From positions 281,001 to 345,000 of the forward strand of contig JAMWET010000748.1 in assembly GCA_024036415.1 (NCBI GenBank): DNA of 64,000 nt, given 5' to 3'. The position numbers were made by a program, and so were the translations under genes. This stretch comes from Prochilodus magdalenae (lineage: Eukaryota > Chordata > Actinopteri > Characiformes > Prochilodontidae). Position 1 is the first letter of the stretch. Each line of letters opens with the position of its first letter. Shown one piece after another: positions 1 through 10,872 of the stretch. The notes beneath the pieces are model-generated. The model saw nothing but the letters and a program-made list of their open reading frames with translations, was not told where the DNA came from and made no database searches.

Positions 1-650
1 ATGGATGTATAAACTTTCACTGATATAAAACCATATTACCATGTGGTTGTTAAAACATAAATGTTCAGTTTCTTCTGGGATAAGTGTTCATCTGTAACAC
101 AGCACTGTACTTAACCCCTTAGCCTCATCAGCGTAACAGTATTCACTATTACTATATTAGGTGTCCTTCTTTCATCTTTATGTTCATTAGTGTTCTCGCT
201 TTTACAGTACCCAACATGCATCATGCAAGTGCATCCTAGAACTAGGGGTTTCTCAGTACAGCTTTAAGTCCCATACCGATATTGACTCTGCAAGTATCTG
301 TTGATACCGAAGCCAGTCCAAAACCAGCCTTGTCCCTTTCTTAAACAGGTAAACTGTTAAAGATACATTTATCTGGACCCACTTTGCTTAACCAACCATT
401 TAAACTGCATCATGCTCAAACTGTGAAACCAATTTTCTCATCCACCAAAGGAAGAAATACAGAGCCCACACCATGACTCTTCTGCAGCAATGCCGTTTCT
501 TTTTATTCCAACGTTTCACACACAGAACTTTAGCAGTACTTTTTTATTTGGTCGGCACCATCAAACATTCATAATTCACAAGCATTTTGTCATTTAGTTT
601 AGTTAAGCATTTATGTGATAGTTTAGGCTAACCGACAGTGTACGATTCTA

Positions 651-689
651 ATTATATTATATATTATATAATTGTTATAATTATTATTA

Positions 690-733
<44 letters not shown>

Positions 734-753
734 TATATATAATATATTATAAT
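651..753. repeat. (TTA)n / AT-rich microsatellite
   Basis: Near-perfect TTA triplets run through most of this interval and grade into TATA-type alternation at both ends. Confidence 0.95.
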
Positions 754-2170
754 CTCTTCCAGTAGCCAACGAAATACACTGCTGTAGAAATCAGTAAATA
801 CAGAAGTGAAACTCTCTGCTTTGGCCAGGTAGCCTCAATTATCTGCCCCAAAGTGCTGGTAGTAAGGTTTCTACCATCTTCAAGATACTTTAATCTGGAC
901 ATCATTAGATTGTCATTTCCCACATTCACGCATCTCAGTTACGAAAAAAGTCAAATGGAGATATATAATGATCATTTTGTTATTAATAGATACAACAACA
1001 ACATTGTTCCTGCCACTTGTAAAATTCATAAATATAATGAACATTTTGGAACAAGCAAAAGTTGGTTAAGTAAAAGCGCTGTGAGATTTCAGTTATGATG
1101 TAGCTGCCAAATACAGGTTATCTTGACTTTAACCAAAATACATCTAATTGCCTATACTCAGTAATGATGAAGGGAAAACTCAGAGGACAAGTGACTGTAA
1201 GGCTTCAGGTCTCAATGCTATACAATGCTACTAATAGATAATCACAACAACATTGTTCCTCCCACTTGTGAAATTTAAGTTTATTAGGAAAACCTTGGAA
1301 CAAGCTCAAATTGCAGAAAGATATGAGATATGATTTATGAAACTTGAATTAACCCAGAATACATCTAATTCAGTTAGACAGTAATGATAAGGAGAAAGAA
1401 TATTATACAGTAGTATATTATATTTGATGTTGTTCCAGAGAGCCCATCTGGACACCTTTATTAGGAGTGTACATTAGACAGGAATCAGAACTAAACCCTG
1501 CAGCAGGGTAGCACTATTCCAAACCCACAGTGTGACTGACCTGTAACCATGGACAAGGTGATGATGATGCGGTCAGAGTGGATGCACAGCTTTGGAAGTG
1601 TTGTAAAGCTTGTGCCACAGTGTGGCACTAGTGAGTCGGTTTGTCTCGGACTGCACTGATGAGCCGACACCTGAAATCTTGTTTTTAACCAAGCGCTGTC
1701 CATTACATAGAAGAATCTAGTAAACACTGGCCTTTAGTTTCTACCACGACTACAGAGCCACTATTCAGCATACTGATTATATCACACTTAACGGGTCCCT
1801 TTATATCAAACACGCAGTAGTAGCCGTTTAAAGGCCTCTCGGATTCTTCTTTGTGCTGTGGCGGCTGCTTGCCTCTGGATAGTTCTTCTAGCAACTATTC
1901 CTGGAACTTCATCCGTGAATGTTCAGCAGCATCTCGATGACAGCATTCAAACAAGCGAGTGTTTGCATCGGACCATGACAGAGTTCCTCTCCTGTTCTCC
2001 GGGACGTGTGCGTGTCAGTCGTAGGTGTGACCTGCGCCTCGCTCCAACAGTGCCATTGCGTGTGGTGTGTTTGCTGTCCGGCTCGTTGTAGCGGGTCTCC
2101 ATGGTGATCTGTCACTTTGGTTAGCTGTGCTGTGCGGTGCAGCTCTGTTTGGACCTCATTCTCTCCTTTC

Positions 2171-2171
<1 letters not shown>

Positions 2172-2210
<39 letters not shown>
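2172..2210 (+). repeat. (CT)n tract forming part of a splice polypyrimidine region
   Basis: An almost pure CT dinucleotide run ends about 30 bases before the acceptor AG at 2240-2241. It probably doubles as the polypyrimidine tract of that acceptor. Length variation here could therefore influence splicing, which is inference. Confidence 0.85.
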
Positions 2211-2241
2211 ATTTCTCTCTTGCCAATTCTCCACCATAAAG

Positions 2242-2503
2242 CCTATCGCGGACGTGAGCCCCATGCGGCGCTCGGCCTCTTCTTTAACTCCTCAGAGAGG
2301 AGGGCAGGAGCTCAGTCTGAGGGACTTGGCTCTGGAGAGGCCCCCAGCGGCCCTCGCTCCCATTCCAGCCACCTCAGCCCAGGACAGAGAGAGGGACAGA
2401 GGGCATCACCATCATCACCACCACCACCGCTGCCATCGACGCAGAGACAAGAAGCACAAATCACTGGATCGAGCCATCAGTGAGGAGCAGCCGGGCTCTA
2501 TTG
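2242..2503 (+). CDS. cacna1b: Cav2.2 calcium channel alpha-1 subunit, C-terminal tail exon (antepenultimate)
   Basis: This internal exon encodes 87 residues plus one base of the cytoplasmic C-terminal tail of a presynaptic N-type calcium channel pore subunit. It opens with PIADVSPMRRSASSLTPQR, close to the conserved SPM(K/R)RSAS block of Cav2 channels. An Arg/Asp/Glu-rich stretch follows, then eight histidines (local residues 55-62) and RCHRRRDKKHKSLDRA, which fits Cav2.2 better than Cav2.1. The acceptor is AG at 2240-2241 after a CT-rich tract, and the donor is TTG/GTAAGA at 2504. The exon ends in phase 1, matching the next exon. Which teleost paralogue (a or b copy) this is cannot be settled here. 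The exact 5' edge is predicted from the splice consensus. Confidence 0.88.
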
Positions 2504-5500
2504 GTAAGAATACACTTTAATATACACCATGCACTTCATCATGAGGTTCGGGAATGCTGGACGCTGCAGATCAGTGGGCTCAGAGCAGGTCTCGGAACGC
2601 ATAATACCACTGCTTGTCTGACCGATTAAGATGTAAACAGTCATTCAGAGTGGTTTGGTGTGAAATGCTGTGTTCTAGAGAAACCTGTAGAGTCAGAATT
2701 GTTCACAGTCACACAAACCAGATGTCTGTAGACTGCCTTTGTAAGCTCCCGCACAGAATGCTCTACCACAAAATGGTTGTGAATGTCATCTAATGCCCAA
2801 AACACAGTTTTATGGTGGTTTATAGATGCATTATTCAGCCTAAAATGTATTAATTAAAATCAACAGGCAAATTAATACTACTAATAATTAAGAATTAATA
2901 TAAAAAAAACATTATTTGCATAGTTATAAAAGCTCAGAAGACAAGTGTAGGATTATTGGTCGTTTCGGATGGAAAATAAAATGGCTATACTGATGTGAAG
3001 GCTCCAAAAGAGCAATATGTACGTAATATTGTAATATTTTGTAATATTTTTAGCTTAAAGCACTGATTATTTCAAAGTGCATCAAAGACGACTATGTATT
3101 GTGTTGCAGACCTATCCAGTGAAATAAGCATGCTAAGCAGCTAGCCTCGGCCTGCCCTGTCTCGCAATATCACTTTGTACCTTGAGAAAGGATAGTTCCA
3201 TCAACAGTTCCACCTCCGGCCACCCGAGGGAGACAAAGCACTAATGAGCAATCAGAACACAAACGCTAACACCTGCATCTCACCCTACTTAAGGTAGAAG
3301 GTGCCAGCTCTTCATTGCTCAGTCTTGAGGTCACCTTGTCATGTGCTTGTGTCTCTCAACCATGCCTGCAAAGGTTTTCGGGTCTGTGCCTTTTGATGTA
3401 GTTAGGTTCTCTCTTCTCAGAGAGAGCGACCATACAGCTTAGGGTGAAACGGTGCTTCTTTATAGAATCTTTATGAAATCTGTCAATCTGTCTCTTTTCT
3501 TTGGAGGCAGTCGTTTTTGTTTTGCTCCAGGTGGTTGAGCTTGTCAGTTTTTCTTCTGGCAGCCTTGGTTTATGTTCCTGGTTTTGCATGGTTTAACTCT
3601 GTCCAGTGGGCGACTGTCAGTTTACCTCATAGCACTAAAGCCTGTGATTATAGTGACTGCTGTTCGGATCCTGCAGGTGGCAAGATGAAGGCTTACCTTG
3701 TAGCATATTGGTCTGGGATTAGTCACCATGTTTCGATCCCCACTAGGGTCTAACAGTTCCCTCATTGCAGTAGTTGGAGTTTCTGCTCAAGTTTAGATTG
3801 TTTAGGGAGAGGTAGTCAATGAAAGTAATTGTACAATGCAATGGCTAAAGCCCTGTTCATGTGACCTTATAAGGACCACAGCTGCCCTTTCTCAGGAGTT
3901 TGAAGCTCATCTCTTTACTGGCGTTAGCTTCTATTTCTACCACTACTTTTGTAGTATGTTGCTAAGAGCGACAAGGCTGAAGCAGCTTTTTATTTGCCAG
4001 CTTCTCGTTCTGATGTTCTCGTTCCACCCTAAATGGTGCATCAGTTCCGTTCTGGGGCTCAGACTGGGCACTGGAACTAGCCACCCCGGCATACTTCCTT
4101 TCACATTGCTACAAAATCTAAGATGTCCTGTATGAGCTGTAAACATTACCCCAATAACGCAACTGCTCCATCAGAGATGCACAAGGAGCAGAAACGATCA
4201 TGGACGAAGTCGTGAAAGCAGCTTTCCCAGCTCAACTTTTCTCTCTTTACAGTAATTCAGCTTAACTTTCCGACAGTAACTCGCCTCGACAGGAATGGAA
4301 TGCTATATCTCTTGAGGTGATCCCCATGGGAAGCAAACCTAGTATGTGGATTGTCTGTGCCTGCGAGATATAAACTGTTACCACATTAGATACTGCGAAA
4401 ATATGAATGCAATTAGATCAGTGCCAAATGTCATAAATGCCATATTAAGGGAATTACATATAACACATTGAACATAATTATATTTAATTGAAGTTATAGC
4501 CGTTTTGGAGATCGTACATAAACTGAAGGTCTCAGTCTTTGTAATAAATGGTTCAAAGCATTCTTTGAAGAGTTGCTTTAGTAATAGCACTTTTGCTTCC
4601 CCAAAGAAATCCTTTTCCTCTCATGGAAACTTTTTCATATCACATACAGCCATATATGGAAGCAGCCAGTGTTGTTGCTGTTAGGTTAATACCAATACGT
4701 ATAATATTATATCCTATATTTTTCAGCCTATAGCCTTTTATTCATGCAGGGGGAATATTTCATTCCTGACTGCTGTCTGATTGAGGAACAATATATGGCA
4801 GCCAATCAAAACAGTTTATATACATACTGTATATCATCATCATCAGCCCTAAAGCCACAATAACAACAACAACAACAGCCTGTTTCATTCTAAAGGATAA
4901 TGAGAGGTTGGAAAATGGTCAAGTGAAAATGAATCATGGCTGTTTGGTACATAAAAAACACACACACACATTTTAGACATAAAGCTCAAAGCAGAAAATA
5001 AAAAATGTAGCATATGAGCCCTTAAAGAACCTCTGTTTACGGTTTAAGCTCTTTACGGTCAAAAGAACCCTGGGTCTAAACTGGTTTCATTCAGGCTTTG
5101 CAGAACCTTGCTGCTATCCAGGCAACCAATCTGTGTATGCACCAGTTTTACTGAGGCCTAGGAACGTCAATGAATATGTCATCAATGTCAAATAAGGGCA
5201 TTGCACAATGGTAGTGAACCATACAAAGATGGTGGAGCGTCTAGATTAGCTGCAGGTGTTTGTGCTGTTATTCCAGGTGTTTGTTTTCAGCCAAAAGGGA
5301 AGTACGCATCAACACCTGGTGATAAGAAGACGTAGTAGAGTTTCCAACTGACACACTCATTCATCGTGGTTCATGCTGAAGAACCTACTGTTCTTTGGTT
5401 CCAGCTGGGATTAAACATTTGGCGTTCTGGAACCTACGTGTTTTAGGTGGAATTGTGTCAAACAGTTTAAAATCAGAGGTGCATAACTCTCTTTGGCACA

Positions 5501-6626
5501 TTTTAGAGACTGTAGAAAGCGTAAGGCTTTGGTCTTTTAGAGGAAAAAGCCTGATTTCCCTGCATAGCGCAGTGATTGAAATTCCGTATGGGATTATGGT
5601 GATCGGGTTATAGAGACAGAGTCTCTATTCCCTCCGAAAGAGGTTTGGTGTAGGATTTACTATGGCAAGCACTCACTCTGACTTTGAGAGCGAGAGACTT
5701 ACAAAGCCCTGAAAGAAAATCAGCTTTTGCAGAGATTTAATTTTTGCCTTTTTTTTTTGGTTCCTTGGCTGCTCTGTGCTTGAACCACGAGAAGAGCCCC
5801 TCTGTGTTAATACCCTACTGCCCACTCCGTGACTGAATGAGGTTACCCCCCCTCTCTCCTTCTCTGTGCCTCATGACAGTCCATCTCCCTATCCCTCTGC
5901 CTCTCACTCTGTCTCTCTCTATTAGCTCTGGAGCTTAAACATTCCCCATGTCTGCTGTTAACTAGACTTAGCAGAAGTCGGGACCTGCTGTCAGCAGCCT
6001 TCTTGGCTCTGTCTTCAGATCTGCATTTAACAGAATGTGTCTGATCAGTTACAGTCAGCTGTCTGCAGAGCTTTGATATCTTTGCGTGCTCAAATTCCAG
6101 CGTCTATATGGTCTCGTATGGTTGATGGGGTCACAATAACACCAATTTTGACTTCGGTATTGATACCACATGTCGTATCACAATTCTTAGTGCCAGAGTT
6201 ACACTATGGTGAAATGTGTGGGTCTAAATTTGCAGTGCTTATTGAATTATATTGAATCACACAGCTTAATTAACATCTCTAATTAATAAATTCAGTCTTT
6301 TTGTTGATACCAAACTCATTAATTGTTAAATATGTCACTATCCTATTAATGACTAATGCAGTCCTATTCAGTAAAAACTTCTACTCGATCTTCAATAAGT
6401 TAATGACCAATATTTAAGTAAAAGTCTCATTTTTTTAAAGTTGGTTCTCCTTATCTACTTGTAGGACTTGTGTGAAAAGCACTGTAACATGGCCTTTTGC
6501 ATTATAGATTAAGTCATGAAACTGCCACAATATCAGATTCATTTTTTGCCAAATTAACTTTAATGCTGCTTAATTGGCTGCAGGTCAAATATTATCTCAT
6601 AAGTTATTTAAACTATTCAATTTTGG

Positions 6627-6682
6627 GGTGTGTGTGTGTGGGTGTGTGTGTGTGTGGGTGTGTGTGTGTGTGTGCGTGCACA
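6627..6682. repeat. (TG)n microsatellite with GGG interruptions
   Basis: Alternating TG is broken twice by GGG and ends in GCGTGCACATG. It has no coding meaning. Confidence 0.9.
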
Positions 6683-6984
6683 TGTAGAAGCATTGTAGTA
6701 GTAAGCTGTAGCACAAACTGGGTTGCTACTTAGCTAACAGTGATAGGCATAATGATACAGTCATTGTGAAAAACAACATGTAGTCATCGCTAATAACTGG
6801 TAGAGCACTTTTCAACAGATTGTGCCACCAGAACAAACCTTTGTGTAAAACTACGTACAACACAACAGCAGTCGAGAATTCCACACACTATTTACAGTCA
6901 GTTAAGTTAGATAGACTATCATTGAACTACACATGTGGAGCTGCAAACAAATTGACTAAAACGTTTGTGTACCTGAAGGTGTAC

Positions 6985-7420
6985 CTGAAGGGGACCTATT
7001 TTGGGGTCCAGTAGAATAGATTGTCCCTGCATTAGAGCTCCTATGTATTTAAGCACCGCCTCCTGATGAGCACGGTGTGCTCCGATTGGTCAATTCCTGG
7101 TACAAACCCCCACCATCACTGCTGTGGTTACAGTGTTGTCGGTTTTGCTGTATCAGTTTAAATCAGAATGCTGTTATGACACCTTTCTGTGTGTTGGGTG
7201 AGGGCATGCCAAGCTTTCCAGTAGGCAGGGAATAAGGACTGTGTTACGAGATGACATAACCTTGTAACAGAGAAAAGGGTTGGAATTCCAACGAGGCGTT
7301 TCAGCAGCTGAGAACAGTGGTTTCTGTGGTGTGTACTTTGGGCTTTACAATTTGCAGGCCATTTACATGTAATTAACTGTAACATGAAGCCTGGCACCCA
7401 CCGCACTGGTTTAAAACAAA
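6985..7420 (-). repeat. dispersed repeat, copy 1 (inverted relative to 29.45-30.02 kb)
   Basis: The reverse complement matches 29,445-30,020 in several collinear blocks. Shared pieces include GACCCCAAAATA, the 'gaccaat/accaaccagagcacac' block, 'aagcttggcat(a/g)ccctca' followed by an ACACACAGA motif, and 'tctgttacaagg'. Collinearity over more than 400 bp indicates a common transposable element, but I cannot name the family. The boundaries are approximate. Confidence 0.6.
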
Positions 7421-8186
7421 TGGTGGTTGTTTCTAAAAAAGATTCACCTGGATGTTTTACATATGCTAATGAGCATGTCCGGGCCCATTTGTGTCAAATG
7501 TGCATAGATAATTAGGTTTCATCCATAGCCAAAATACAAAATCAATCTACTGTCTGGCTAGTTAAATTAGGAACTGAAAGTAAGAGCGGTACTGTTTATC
7601 ATGTTGAAGCACTGAGAAAGCTTTGAACATCTGATAGACCATGCAGTGCAAAGCAGGGTTCATTTGTCCTCTCCTCGGTTCAAAAGGCCACAACAGCAGC
7701 AAAGAACAGACCCTTACACACGGGGTGTGAGTGGTCTGTGGAAGTGATCAGGTTCTGCTATGGTTGCTGAGTGTAGTGGTGTTAATTAGTGTTGGTGGAT
7801 GGCAGCTGACCTCCATCCTTCAGATAAAAGGGGCCCGGAGGTCAGACCCAGCCTTCTAATTTATGGCGGCCTTTCTCCAGGTCAGCAGGAGCACAGAGTA
7901 GCCCCAATGCTCCGGAGAGTGACCAAACAAAAGCACTTTGCATACCGCAGGCCCCCACACAGTGCTCTCGCTCTAGAGAAAACATTCTGTGCAGGTAGTA
8001 CGGTTATGGAAATCAAATATAATTCCACTGGAAATTAATAAACCATTTTGTTTAAAAGTAATTTAGTTAAAACCAGGGTGTGACCGGTCCTGGAGGACAG
8101 GCATCCTGCACTGTTTGCTATTTACTTACTCAAGCTCTCAATAAAACATATCTGTTAATAGTCAGGCCTAGGCCGAATTGGGTAGC

Positions 8187-8418
8187 CTTGTACTAAAGTA
8201 CCATCATCAGTGGGATGGGTGATGTGTGGATACTACAGGACGAGAACTGGATACTCCTTGTACTAAAGTACCGTCATGAGTGGGGTGGGTAATGTGTGGA
8301 TACTACAGGACCAGAATTGGATACCCCATGTACTAAAGTACCATCATCAGTAGGGTGGGTGATATTGGGTACCCCTTATACTAAAGTACCATCATCATTA
8401 GGGTGGGTGATGTGTGAA
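8187..8418. repeat. 70-bp tandem repeat, about 3.3 units
   Basis: Units starting TGTACTAAAGTACC(A/G)TCAT recur at 8187, 8257 and 8327, exactly 70 bp apart. A fourth start at 8375 follows a 22-bp deletion. Each unit contains the small palindrome GTACTAAAGTAC. The array sits in the cacna1b intron about 330 bp before the next exon. Confidence 0.9.
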
Positions 8419-8750
8419 TATGTTTTCACTATCCTGATACATTGTGTCCCTGACATGCAGGTATTGTCAGTACTTGACGTTAGAACCAGAAGCGATACAG
8501 ACCGACTGGTAGAAAGTTAATATTAGCTAGTGTTATGACACTGTATGGTAACAAAACAGCATAGTCATAATAATAATGCTAACTGGATGCTAGTTCATAA
8601 TGCCATTTTGGTGATATGGTGACTGCAAATCAGAAAAACATATAGTATAGTTTTTCAGCATGTCACATGTTATGCATCATCTATATGTATGCAACTACGA
8701 CAGTGCTGCATTCCACTCTCATCATTCACCTTCAACTTGCCCACTTTCAG

Positions 8751-8986
8751 ATACACCCACAGATCAGAGCAATGAGCCGATACCTAGGGAACGGGCCCGT
8801 GAGCGAGAGAGGGATCGGGGGCGTTCACACGAGAGGAAGCACCACTCATCTTCGGCCGCTGACAGGAAGCAGCGCTACTTCTCCTGCGATCGCTATGGGA
8901 GCCAGGAGCACTGCCACAGCCAGTCACCCGCACCCAGCCGATCTGCATCACCAGGAGATCCACTCGACTCCAACAGACTCAAACCG
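8751..8986 (+). CDS. cacna1b: Cav2.2 calcium channel alpha-1 subunit, penultimate tail exon
   Basis: The exon begins in phase 1. The split codon G/AT gives Asp, followed by TPTDQSNEPIPRERARERER. It continues through RSHERKHHSSSAADRKQRYF and SCDRYGSQEHCHSQSP to SNRLKP. The pattern of Arg/Glu repeats, then SSS..KQR(Y/F)(F/Y)SCDR(Y/F)G, is the distal tail of Cav2.2. The acceptor CCACTTTCAG at 8741-8750 is strong. The donor CCG/GTCTGT at 8987 is weaker, but it keeps phase 0 with the terminal exon and no better GT lies before the in-frame extension diverges from the family. This cytoplasmic segment is low-complexity and probably disordered. The 3' boundary is the less certain edge. Confidence 0.85.
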
Positions 8987-9418
8987 GTCTGTCACCCAGA
9001 AACATCTGATTCTCATTCTTACTGGACTATCACTCTCATCTGTCATTTATCTCCTGCTTCCCTCTGCCTTTTCTCTCATTTTAGCCTCTCCTACTTTTCT
9101 CATCCTCTCTGCGTTTTTTAGCACTCAGAATTAGGTTGATCTGTGGGTTTGATTGAATTGTGATTGATTGATTGTAGCTGTCAAAGGTACAAAAAGTAAA
9201 ATGTGAGGAACTGGAAACCTCTCTGGTGGAAATGTGCAGTCAAATGAACATTCTCTGTGATTCGTAGTGTTTTGGATCTCTTGCCCCAAGCAGATAAATC
9301 TGATAATGTTGGTGAGGATGTGGTTTGCTACTGTCATCATATCATAAGAGGAAAAAAATTGAATACAATATACAGAATAAAGGATAAGTGTACGAAATAG
9401 CCAAAAAAGGAGCCAAAG

Positions 9419-9584
9419 AGGTGTCTGTGTGTGTGTGTGTGTGTGTGCGCGCGCATTTGTGTGTGTGTGTGTGTGTGTCTCTGTCTGTCTGTGTGTTTGC
9501 GTGTGTGTGTGTGTCTGTCTGTCTGTCTGTGTGTTTGCGTGTGTGTGTGTGTGTCTGTCTGTCTGTCTGTCTGTGTGCGTGTGT

Positions 9585-9626
<42 letters not shown>

Positions 9627-9734
9627 CTGTCTGTGTGTGTGTCTGTGTGTCTGTGTGTGTGTCTGTGTGTGTGTGTGTATCTGTCTGTGTGTGTGTCTGT
9701 GTGTGTGTATGTATGTGTGTGTGTGTGTGTGTGT

Positions 9735-9779
<45 letters not shown>

Positions 9780-9781
9780 TG

Positions 9782-9855
<74 letters not shown>

Positions 9856-9873
9856 TGTGTGTGTGTGTGTATA
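9419..9873. repeat. compound (TG)n/(TC)n microsatellite, about 455 bp
   Basis: Nearly pure TG with interspersed TCTG, TATG and GCGC interruptions. It is purer towards the 3' side: 9787-9853 is almost uninterrupted TG. All long ORFs here on both strands (poly Cys-Val or poly His-Thr) are artefacts of the dinucleotide repeat. Alternating purine-pyrimidine tracts of this length can adopt Z-DNA, from general knowledge. Confidence 0.97.
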
Positions 9874-9879
9874 CTTTAA

Positions 9880-10125
9880 GTTCAAAGTGTGAGGTGTCCA
9901 TTAAGGTCAATAAGCTCTACAGCTCTGGGGAAGAAGCCTGTCTGGTTGTACTAGTTTTGAAGGCCCTGAACTTTCTATCAGACGGATGTGGCTGGAAGAG
10001 GTGATGTCCAGGATGAGCAGAGTCAGCTGTAATTTTGCCAGCAGGCTTCAACACTGCTTCATGTGGTTCTAATTACAGCAGCATTTATGCGTACTGTCAG
10101 GGACTGGGAGAAATCTTGTGGACTC
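9880..10125 (-). mobile_element. LINE (non-LTR retrotransposon) C-terminal tail, fragment
   Basis: The minus strand reads ADSAHPGHHLFQPHPSDRKF followed by RAFKTSTTRQASSPEL. This resembles the degenerate C-terminal end of fish LINE reverse-transcriptase ORFs, where an HP..YLFQPLPSGRRFRALK-type motif is typical. It is a short 5'-truncated relic with stops. The family assignment (CR1/L2-like or related) is uncertain. Confidence 0.55.
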
Positions 10126-10338
10126 CAGCGTTGTGAGACTTAATGTTATTGGCCTGTTTTGACCAAAGGTTATTTGCTTAAGCTTGTTTTATATTTCTAT
10201 AATCCGTCTTTTAAGTTTTACCTCTCAGAATCTTTCTCGCTCCTACCTTTGCCCTTCCTATCTCCATTTTCTCATGCTTTTTTTTTTTTTTTTTACTCTT
10301 TGTGAAGTTTTCCTGTGTGTTTCTCTGTTGTATTGTAG

Positions 10339-10872
10339 GTCTCTAGCTCAGCTAAGGGCGCCGCGGTGGTCTTTACCTCAGGCACAAGTACACCGTGCCG
10401 TGGGCGCCGGCAGCTGCCTCAGACCCCCCTCACCCCGAGACCTGCTGTGGCCTATAAGACTGCCAACTCATCCCCAGTACAGTTAGGCTCCACCCGTTCG
10501 TCCGGCCCAGGACCTGCCCGCCTCAGCCGCGGCCAGTCAGAGCATGATGCCCTGCTCAGCGGTGACTCCCAACGCCCTACACCCGTGCCTGTCACTCGTA
10601 TCAGCTCTGACCCCAGCCTGGGCCCCTTGCAGAGAGATCCCCATCTTTCAGAGGCAGAAGACTTCCAGGATGCTTTGAGCACTTACGGCTCGGGACGCTC
10701 CCCCAGGACTGCGGCCTCTTCCTGCCTTCACACGGCCACTGGGGTGAGCCAGCAGAGCCGGAGTGGTGTCCCCAACGGATATCACTTTACTTTAGGAGTG
10801 AGCGCAGCCCCGGGGTCCAGCACCAGGGTCTCCCCGAGCTACCAGGAGACTGAAAAAGACGATTGGTGCTAG
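10339..10872 (+). CDS. cacna1b: Cav2.2 calcium channel alpha-1 subunit, terminal coding exon
   Basis: This last exon encodes 177 residues in phase 0 from [19 protein letters not shown] to a TAG at 10870-10872. Diagnostic blocks are [60 protein letters not shown] and [10 protein letters not shown], ending EKDDWC. RQLPQTP is the proline motif that RIM-binding-protein SH3 domains recognise in Cav2 channels. The terminal D-x-W-C is the PDZ ligand described for Mint1 and RIM. Both are established for mammalian Cav2.2 and are conserved here, so the tail probably keeps active-zone tethering. KTANSSPV and [13 protein letters not shown] separate it from Cav2.1. The acceptor is TATTGTAG at 10338; a start a few codons further in is possible. 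Confidence 0.92.
   Translation, partial: VSSSAKGAAVVFTSGTSTPCRGRRQLPQTPLTPRPAVAYKTANSSPVQLGSTRSSGPGPARLSRGQSEHDALLSGDSQRPTPVPVTRISSDPSLGPLQRDPHLSEAEDFQDALSTYGSGRSPRTAASSCLHTATGVSQQSRSGVPNGYHFTLGVSAAPGSSTRVSPSYQETEKDDWC

Larger units (their letters stand above)
1..2241 (+). other. intron sequence upstream of first visible cacna1b exon
   Basis: This stretch lies before the first recognisable cacna1b exon, so it is probably intronic. I saw no segment resembling earlier Cav2 exons in any frame. It is AT-rich with a TTA microsatellite at 651-753. The short ORFs around 1490-2115 lack splice support and resemble no family known to me. Confidence 0.55.
2504..8750 (+). other. cacna1b intron (6.2 kb)
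   Basis: The intron runs from donor GTAAGA at 2504 to acceptor CCACTTTCAG ending at 8750. It contains a possible decayed LTR-like stretch at about 3.1-3.6 kb (weak), a TG microsatellite near 6.65 kb, a dispersed repeat at about 6.98-7.42 kb and a 70-bp tandem repeat at 8187-8418. A small block near 4.02 kb (TTCCACCCTAAATGGTGCA) recurs near 27.33 and 27.40 kb. I see no further exon. Confidence 0.75.
8987..10338 (+). other. cacna1b last intron (1.35 kb)
   Basis: The intron runs from the donor at 8987 to acceptor TATTGTAG ending at 10338. A TG/TC microsatellite occupies one third of it, followed by a LINE tail in reverse orientation and a T-rich run at about 10,279-10,294. No other coding content was seen. 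Confidence 0.75.

Noticed and set aside
2067..2483. 138-codon + strand ORF overlapping the first cacna1b exon
   Set aside because: It is in a different frame from the exon that encodes recognisable Cav2.2 sequence and runs through the CT microsatellite.
3118..3620. Possible LTR remnant
   Set aside because: The order of C/T-rich and promoter-like segments is LTR-like, but no TG...CA ends, target duplication or poly(A) signal could be paired.
9131..10004. Long ORFs on both strands (Cys-Val and His-Thr repeats)
   Set aside because: They are translations of the TG microsatellite in every frame. There is no start context or splice support.
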